6,927 nt of DNA from Methanobacteriota archaeon (GTDB lineage Archaea; Thermoplasmatota; Poseidoniia; Poseidoniales; Thalassarchaeaceae). The notes beneath the pieces were generated by a model. The model was not told the origin of the DNA and searched no databases. It was given only the letters and a program-made list of their open reading frames with translations. The translations under genes and the position numbers were made by a program. The DNA lies in the NCBI GenBank assembly GCA_014384685.1, contig JACNFL010000267.1, positions 1-6,927 on the forward strand, written 5' to 3'. Positions 1 to 4,549 of the stretch are shown in pieces (the first letter of the stretch is position 1; every line of letters begins with the position of its first letter).

Positions 1-46
1 CAGGACATTGCACTAACTTGTCAAATTTTGATAGTGCGTCTACCAT
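1..46 (-). CDS. Possible start of a gene running off the left edge (15 codons visible)
   Basis: On the minus strand an ATG at 46-44 lies 4 bases after the stop of the large EF-hand gene (51-53). It stays open to the window edge, giving MVDALSKFDKLVQCP and one further base. The peptide looks protein-like, and the tight spacing fits a second gene of the same transcript. No family can be assigned from 15 residues. The plus strand here holds no supported gene: its frame 1 closes at 46-48, and its other frames give no start or recognisable product. A chance open frame of this length is quite possible, so confidence is low. Confidence 0.35.
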   Translation of the reverse strand, partial: MVDALSKFDKLVQCP

Positions 47-50
47 AACA

Positions 51-1940
51 TCAATCCACGAACAAGGCATCAAATGGTACCCAGTATTCTTCCCCTGAAT
101 CGTCGTCCTTGACTAGAACTTCATCATCATCTTCATCAAATTCGATAATTTCACCATGCCATTCCTCTCCTTCATGGTCAACACCGACCTTAGAACCTAC
201 TTCAATTTCAGCATCATCATCATCTTCATCGTCATCATCTTCATCTTCATCATCAGAATCATCTTCATCCGCTTCTTCATCATCGGATTCATCATCATCG
301 TCATCTGAATCCTCATCGCCGTCATCCGACTCTTCTTCATCATCGTTTTCTGAATCCTCATCTTCATCAGATTCTTCATCCTCTGAATCATCAGAAGTAT
401 TCTTCTTTCGGTACTCAAGTTTCCAACCCTTTACAACGGAACGGAACCAAATAGAGCCACCGATTAATGCTACTAAGATTAACACCAACATTATGTCTGG
501 AATACCCCATGAACCACTTTCACTCCATGATGCAGGGTCACTTGGTGAGAAAATATTGAGTATATTCAACTTCGTATGATTGGCACACCATTCATTATTG
601 AGGAGCCATGCATTATTCCCTTCATCGCAACTAAATAGTGTTGAAAAGAATCCATAAACATTGATAACAGACATAATTAGTGTTAATCCAGCTACACTCC
701 AACCAATTGGGAAAAGGTTTTCCTCGTTTCTCATCAACCATATCTGTGTATCAGTTGGCCCCTCGGGTTTTTTCTTTTCTTCAATTGTTTCTTTCACTGC
801 ATCTGGATATTCAATACCATCTACAAATTCAATTAGGTCAATCGTACCATCTTCATCTTCGTCTAGTGCTTCCATTAATTCGTTAATTTTATTTTCATCA
901 AATGAATCGCTGAAGTATTTTTCAACTGTTTCTCTGAATTCTTTTCCAGAAATTCTTTTATCTTTATTAGAATCAAAATCATTAAAACTTGATTTTATAT
1001 TATCATCTGACTCTCTTACAAGTTTTGACAGTTCGTCAATTAATGTTGATTCATCATCAGAGTCGTCATCCGATTCGTCTTCATCATCGTCTTCCGAATC
1101 ATCATCTGACTCTTCTTCCTCATCGTTAGATTCGTCTTCATCATCAGAGTCATCGTCGGTATCATCTTCTTCAGAATCGTCGCTAGAATCATCCTCATCT
1201 TTCGAATCATCATCAGAGTCATCGTCAGATTCATCCCCCTCTTCAGAGTCATCGTCACCATCATCCGATTCATCATCATCTGAATCGTCTTCAGATTCAT
1301 CATCGGAGTCATCGCCACCATCATCCGATTCATCATCAGAGTCATCGTCATCCGATTCGCCTTCATCGCCGTCTGAATCACTATCTGATTCTACATCATC
1401 AGAATCTTCTGAGGAATCCATTTCCTCATCAGCATCATCGTCATCAAGCATTAATGCAGTGTTTAATTCAGTAAGGGAAATCCTTGAATCATTATCCAAA
1501 TCTAATTGGTGTATGAATCGTTCAATCTCATTTTTGGGAAGGACAGCAATTTCAGCTTCAATTAATCCCATTTTGATTTCATATCCAGAAAGTACTCCAT
1601 CGTCGTTATCATCCCATTTGCCAAATACATCATCAACAGATAATCCCTCGGCTTTCATCCAAGAATTTACAGATTGAAGCAAATCATCCAATACAAATGC
1701 TATCTCACAATTTGGGCAAGATTTGGAATCAAGTGATACAATTGCTTTACAAGAACCACATTCTCCCATATCAACTTCTTTTACACCAGAAAAAGATACA
1801 CCACACTTGGGGCAACTCTCCGAATCTGCTGGGATTTCTTCCTGACATGCACCACATTGAGCGGTATCAATATGCTCTGTTGCTTCATCTTCTTCACTGG
1901 GCATTGCTCTCGCCTTCAAACTTTCCAAACTAGTTGACAA
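51..1940 (-). CDS. Highly acidic membrane protein with zinc ribbons, four EF-hands and a C-terminal Tudor/SH3-like domain
   Basis: I do not recognise a named family; the domains can be read directly (numbering from the TTG at 1940). Two zinc-ribbon-like modules have Cys29/32/43/46 and Cys61/64/75/78. EF-hand loops lie at 110-121, 147-158, 323-334 and 360-371, each with acidic or Asn/Ser ligands at positions 1, 3, 5 and Glu at 12. An Asp/Ser/Glu run spans 166-298. Two hydrophobic segments lie near 412-436 and 483-499, joined by a loop with Cys438 and Cys452. A basic patch (Arg500-Lys513), a second acidic run (516-576) and a small beta-type domain (577-629) follow. The basic patch after the second helix puts both termini in the cytoplasm by the positive-inside rule, with the Cys loop outside. 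Calcium sensing or buffering at the membrane is an inference. The frame opens with TTG after an in-frame TGA at 1950-1952; ATG at 1904 (residue 13) is a strong alternative and keeps every domain. Confidence 0.88.
   Translation of the reverse strand: MSTSLESLKARAMPSEEDEATEHIDTAQCGACQEEIPADSESCPKCGVSFSGVKEVDMGECGSCKAIVSLDSKSCPNCEIAFVLDDLLQSVNSWMKAEGLSVDDVFGKWDDNDDGVLSGYEIKMGLIEAEIAVLPKNEIERFIHQLDLDNDSRISLTELNTALMLDDDDADEEMDSSEDSDDVESDSDSDGDEGESDDDDSDDESDDGGDDSDDESEDDSDDDESDDGDDDSEEGDESDDDSDDDSKDEDDSSDDSEEDDTDDDSDDEDESNDEEEESDDDSEDDDEDESDDDSDDESTLIDELSKLVRESDDNIKSSFNDFDSNKDKRISGKEFRETVEKYFSDSFDENKINELMEALDEDEDGTIDLIEFVDGIEYPDAVKETIEEKKKPEGPTDTQIWLMRNEENLFPIGWSVAGLTLIMSVINVYGFFSTLFSCDEGNNAWLLNNEWCANHTKLNILNIFSPSDPASWSESGSWGIPDIMLVLILVALIGGSIWFRSVVKGWKLEYRKKNTSDDSEDEESDEDEDSENDDEEESDDGDEDSDDDDDESDDEEADEDDSDDEDEDDDDEDDDDAEIEVGSKVGVDHEGEEWHGEIIEFDEDDDEVLVKDDDSGEEYWVPFDALFVD
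213..395 (-). repeat. Second Asp/Ser/Glu low-complexity tract in the same gene
   Basis: Residues 516-576 form a shorter acidic run, consisting almost entirely of Asp, Glu and Ser and ending in near-pure Asp/Glu. It lies between the basic patch after the second membrane helix and the C-terminal beta-type domain, so it would act as a long, strongly negative cytoplasmic tether. Its DNA resembles the first tract, which suggests expansion of the same kind of triplet repeat, though direct duplication is not shown. Confidence 0.8.
1047..1445 (-). repeat. Imperfect trinucleotide low-complexity tract encoding the first Asp/Ser/Glu run
   Basis: Residues 166-298 of the EF-hand protein are about 91% Asp, Glu or Ser, in short units such as SDDE, DDDS and ESDD. 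At DNA level this is an imperfect GAT/GAA/TCA-type triplet tract, read as TCATCA/TCATCG on the plus strand. It separates the first EF-hand pair from the second. Such tracts change length easily by slippage or unequal recombination, so the length may vary between strains. It also creates a long serine-rich open frame on the opposite strand that is not a gene. Confidence 0.85.
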
Positions 1941-2023
1941 TATAATGGTTCATGAGATAATATGGAATTATTCTCTATCAGCGCATATTTTGTTAGTTAC
2001 GCCGAAGGCGTCAATAACAGGTA
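1941..2023. promoter_or_regulatory. Divergent upstream region between the EF-hand gene and the DUF835 gene
   Basis: This 83-bp non-coding stretch must hold the promoters of two genes facing away from each other. On the minus strand, TTATAT (1946-1941) resembles an archaeal TATA box. A start about 25 bases downstream would fall near 1917, just before the ATG at 1904 and after the TTG at 1940. On the plus strand, CATATTTT at 1984-1991 is a TATA-like candidate for the DUF835 gene. An imperfect inverted repeat at 1954-1975 (GAGATAAT / ATTATTCTC arms) lies between the two and could be an operator. All assignments are by eye. Confidence 0.4.
1999..2011 (+). other. Short GC-rich hairpin upstream of the DUF835 gene
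   Basis: ACGCC at 1999-2003 pairs perfectly with GGCGT at 2007-2011 around a GAA loop. GTT (1996-1998) and AAC (2016-2018) could extend the stem across a bulge. It ends 12 bases before the GTG at 2024 and 36 bases before the ATG at 2048. It would lie in the 5' leader only if transcription starts upstream of it. Five base pairs is short, so a function is speculative. Confidence 0.3.
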
Positions 2024-2971
2024 GTGCGGAGTGTCCTATTGGGGACGATGACTGCTGCATGGCCACCTGGCTCGTCGCGAGTATATGGTATCCAGTTAGA
2101 TGATCCCAGAGAGGGTTATGTATGGTTACAACAGATGGCGGCTAAAGACCGTACGTTACTTGTTTTATCCCGTCTTGCACCAACTCGGCTATCACGCTGG
2201 ATAAATCTACAATCCATTAGATTTCATTGGGTTACGAACCGTCAAGATAAATATGCAATTGATCCTGCTTTAGAGAAAATAAATCACTTCTTAAATTCTA
2301 CAATTTCATCTGATTCAGGTATTATTTGGTTAGATGCTGTGGAATATTTAGCAGATTTACATGGATTTGATTCATTAATCCATTTTGTACAATCTCTTGC
2401 TGATGAATTAGTGGATACAAATTGGACTTTAGTCCTACCATATTCGCCTTTAGCATTTGAATCCACACAAGTAGCAAAAATCAGACGCGAAGCACCCAAT
2501 TTTAGTATCACTGAGCAGAATACTTCTGATGATACGTCTGAGCCTATTCAAGATGTAACACTTGAAGATAATTCAACAATAGGATTGGAAGAAATTGATG
2601 ATGAAAGTGAAATTGATGATAGTTTAGCCATAGAAGTTGAGCCTGGATTTGTCGTATTGAGTCGTATCCCAGAAAAAAGCCTGTCAAGGGCAATTCTTCA
2701 ACGGCGTCTTGAACAATGGAAAGGCATGGGTTTTGATGTTAGTGAATTAGAACCCGTGGTTCTCGTTAACGATAGAACTGTCAGGCATCAAAGATATTTT
2801 GCATTTGAGGAGAAAGTACGCCGGGCAACTGAGTGTGAAAGGAGAATTAGAGAATTAGAGCAGTTAGGATTTACTACCTCTGCCACCAAACTTCATTTCC
2901 GAATCATGCAATTAACAGGACTGGATGAAGTTGAATCTGAGATTCAAAAATTATTAGCTGAGGCTAGATAA
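2024..2971 (+). CDS. DUF835 domain protein with acidic linker and C-terminal helical region
   Basis: Residues 29-160 match the DUF835 pattern as I know it: a GYVWL opening, a 'LSR-APTRL' strand (48-55), a WVTN segment (69-72), the central block GIIWLDAVEYLADLHGF (99-115), a following helix, then LPYSPLAF (138-145) and a closing KIRREAP. This family is widespread in Euryarchaeota and has no settled biochemical role; it resembles a degenerate nucleotide-binding or receiver-like alpha/beta fold. Residues 163-206 are an acidic linker. Residues 207-315 are helical and charged, and contain two similar RR(L/I)...GF units. No membrane segment or signal peptide is seen, so it is probably cytoplasmic. 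GTG at 2024 is the first start after an in-frame TAA at 2015-2017. ATG at 2048 (residue 9), preceded by GGGGAC, is at least as likely. It is divergent from the EF-hand gene and convergent with hutH, with 3 bp between the stops. Confidence 0.85.
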   Translation: MRSVLLGTMTAAWPPGSSRVYGIQLDDPREGYVWLQQMAAKDRTLLVLSRLAPTRLSRWINLQSIRFHWVTNRQDKYAIDPALEKINHFLNSTISSDSGIIWLDAVEYLADLHGFDSLIHFVQSLADELVDTNWTLVLPYSPLAFESTQVAKIRREAPNFSITEQNTSDDTSEPIQDVTLEDNSTIGLEEIDDESEIDDSLAIEVEPGFVVLSRIPEKSLSRAILQRRLEQWKGMGFDVSELEPVVLVNDRTVRHQRYFAFEEKVRRATECERRIRELEQLGFTTSATKLHFRIMQLTGLDEVESEIQKLLAEAR

Positions 2972-2974
2972 TTC

Positions 2975-4495
2975 TCAATTAATTGGCCCGATTTCATCTT
3001 CTACCGCATTTATCATTGAACCAGATTGTAGAATTTCAACCATTGTATCATGGTCTGGGAACAGTGCTCTATCATCATCCAAATGGTCAATACTTTGGCG
3101 AATAATATTATGAGCAATCGCTGTTCCTTTTCCAGCTTCACCACCTCTAATATCAATTGCTTGAGAAGAAGCAATCATTTCAATTGCTAACACGCCAAAA
3201 CAATTTTCCATAATCTGTCTAGTTTTTTGGGTGGTCGTCATACCCATACTGACGAAGTCTTCCTGGTCAGCAGCAGCGGGAATACTTTGATTAGCAGCGG
3301 GGTGAGATAGAATCCTTGTTTCTGCAACAAGTGCACAAGCAGTGTATTGTGCTACCATTAATCCAGAATGTAATCCCGGTTGTTCGGTTAGGAACGGTGG
3401 TAATCCCCCAGATAAAGCAGGGTTTGTCAATCGATTCAATCTTCTTTCGGATAGAACAGCCCCCATTGAGAGCCCAACACCTACCATCTCCATAGGAAGG
3501 GCAACAGGAGTGCCTTGAAAATTTGCTCCGGTGATAACTCTCTCTTCATCTACAAGGAAAACGGGGTTATCTCCTACGCCATTTAATTCAATTTCCACTT
3601 GAGTTATTGCATACTTTATGGCATCTTTTAGAGAACCAATTACTTGTGGGGTAGATCTTAATGAATATGCGTCCTGAACTTTTTTGCCAGGAGATGCTAA
3701 TATCTCAGAATCAGCAGTCAAGCGAAGTAAATTATTAGCAGTATCAATAGAACCTGCAAAACCACGTAACTCGTGAAGACGATTGTCATATGGAGTCATA
3801 TTGACATTTAATGCTTCAAGAGTCATTGCTGCTGAGATATCGTGGTATTTCAACCATCTAATGGCATCACATAGTGTCAATGCCGCCATAGCCGTCAGCA
3901 TGTTACTGCCATTGATAATTGCTAATCCATCACGGGCTTCTAGGGTTAATGGCTCTAGACCTGCTGATTGCAAAGCCTCCGTAGAGGCCATCCTTTGCCC
4001 TTGGTAGAAGGCCTCCCCCTCTCCCATCATTGTCATCGCAATTTGTGACATTGGAGAGAGGTCTCCACATGCACCGACTGAACCTTTGCTAGCAACAACT
4101 GGTGTAACTCCTTGATTTAGCATATCAATTAGTAATTGTGTTAATTCAGCCCTACCACCTGAATTGCCGTGGCAGTGCACGTTAATCCGACCAAGCATTG
4201 CACCACGAACAACCTCACTTGGCATTGGTTCTCCAATACCAGCAGCGTGAGAGTAAACTAAGAATTTTTGAAATGATTGCAGTTCGTCAGGTGATAAAAC
4301 GACCTCACTAAATTCCCCAATACCAGTGGTAACCCCGTACATCACTTCATGTGCATCGATTTTCTTCTGAATCATCTCTCTGCAATTGTGTATTCTTTGC
4401 CAGGCTTCATCACTAACAGAAACTTTGACATTTCTTCTAGAAACAGATTCAACATCTGCAATTGACAGATGGTTGCCATCTAGCACTAAATCCAT
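2975..4495 (-). CDS. hutH: Histidine ammonia-lyase (histidase) with a Cys in the MIO triad
   Basis: HutH removes ammonia from L-histidine to give urocanate, the first step of histidine breakdown; it is a cytoplasmic, normally tetrameric enzyme. At 506 aa the length is normal for the family. Active-site residues align almost number for number with Pseudomonas putida HutH: Tyr53 (YGVTTGIG), His83 (YSHAAGIG), Asn195 (INGS), Gln274/Tyr277/Arg280 (QDAYSLR), Phe326 (GANFQG) and Glu412 (QEDFVSMG). The His and Glu positions favour histidine over tyrosine or phenylalanine. The cofactor triad at 142-144 reads Ala-Cys-Gly (codons GCA TGT GGA, bases 4072-4064) instead of the usual Ala-Ser-Gly. QEDF replaces the common QEDH. 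The gene lies 54 bp downstream of hutU on the same strand and probably shares its transcript. The ATG start gives the usual N-terminal length; no clear ribosome binding site precedes it. Confidence 0.95.
   Translation of the reverse strand: MDLVLDGNHLSIADVESVSRRNVKVSVSDEAWQRIHNCREMIQKKIDAHEVMYGVTTGIGEFSEVVLSPDELQSFQKFLVYSHAAGIGEPMPSEVVRGAMLGRINVHCHGNSGGRAELTQLLIDMLNQGVTPVVASKGSVGACGDLSPMSQIAMTMMGEGEAFYQGQRMASTEALQSAGLEPLTLEARDGLAIINGSNMLTAMAALTLCDAIRWLKYHDISAAMTLEALNVNMTPYDNRLHELRGFAGSIDTANNLLRLTADSEILASPGKKVQDAYSLRSTPQVIGSLKDAIKYAITQVEIELNGVGDNPVFLVDEERVITGANFQGTPVALPMEMVGVGLSMGAVLSERRLNRLTNPALSGGLPPFLTEQPGLHSGLMVAQYTACALVAETRILSHPAANQSIPAAADQEDFVSMGMTTTQKTRQIMENCFGVLAIEMIASSQAIDIRGGEAGKGTAIAHNIIRQSIDHLDDDRALFPDHDTMVEILQSGSMINAVEDEIGPIN
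4064..4072 (-). other. MIO cofactor triad codons of hutH (Ala142-Cys143-Gly144)
   Basis: In HutH and related lyases the electrophilic 4-methylideneimidazole-5-one (MIO) forms autocatalytically from three consecutive residues, normally Ala-Ser-Gly. Here the codons are GCA, TGT, GGA, so residue 143 is Cys within GSVGACGDLSP. The surrounding motif is intact. Cys for Ser is one base change (TCT to TGT), and a Ser143-to-Cys variant of P. putida HutH is known to mature to active enzyme. The site is therefore probably functional rather than dead. Confidence 0.85.
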
Positions 4496-4549
4496 GTTTT
4501 AACCGACTTCGCTTGGGGTAATAATTCTACTCAAAGGATTACTGAACAA
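4496..4549 (-). other. hutU-hutH intergenic spacer
   Basis: Only 54 bases separate the hutU stop from the hutH ATG on the same strand. I see no inverted repeat followed by a T run that would end transcription and no convincing TATA element, so read-through from hutU into hutH is the simplest reading. Confidence 0.5.

Noticed and set aside
109..579. Plus-strand serine-rich open frame opposite the second acidic tract
   Set aside because: Same composition effect as the larger antisense frame; no domain and no conserved motif.
1047..1445. Possible CRISPR array or tandem-repeat locus
   Set aside because: The repetition is an imperfect triplet pattern inside a coding frame, with no constant repeats and no unique spacers.
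661..1677. Long plus-strand open frame, serine-rich, opposite the first acidic tract
   Set aside because: It is the reverse complement of Asp/Glu/Ser codons (GAT, GAA, TCA), which gives Ser codons and few stops. The minus-strand frame has zinc ribbons, EF-hands and membrane helices, so it is the real gene.
1934..1946. TTGACA followed by TATAAT, resembling bacterial -35 and -10 boxes
   Set aside because: The two hexamers are only 1 base apart instead of about 17, so they cannot form a sigma70-type promoter, and the organism appears archaeal.
2976..2985. CAATTAATTG palindrome as a bidirectional terminator
   Set aside because: The stem is short and A/T-only except at its ends, and it is not followed by a T run in either direction.
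4067..4069. Reading Cys143 as a sign that hutH is a pseudogene
   Set aside because: The frame is full length, all other catalytic residues are kept, and Cys at this position is known to support cofactor formation in a bacterial HutH.
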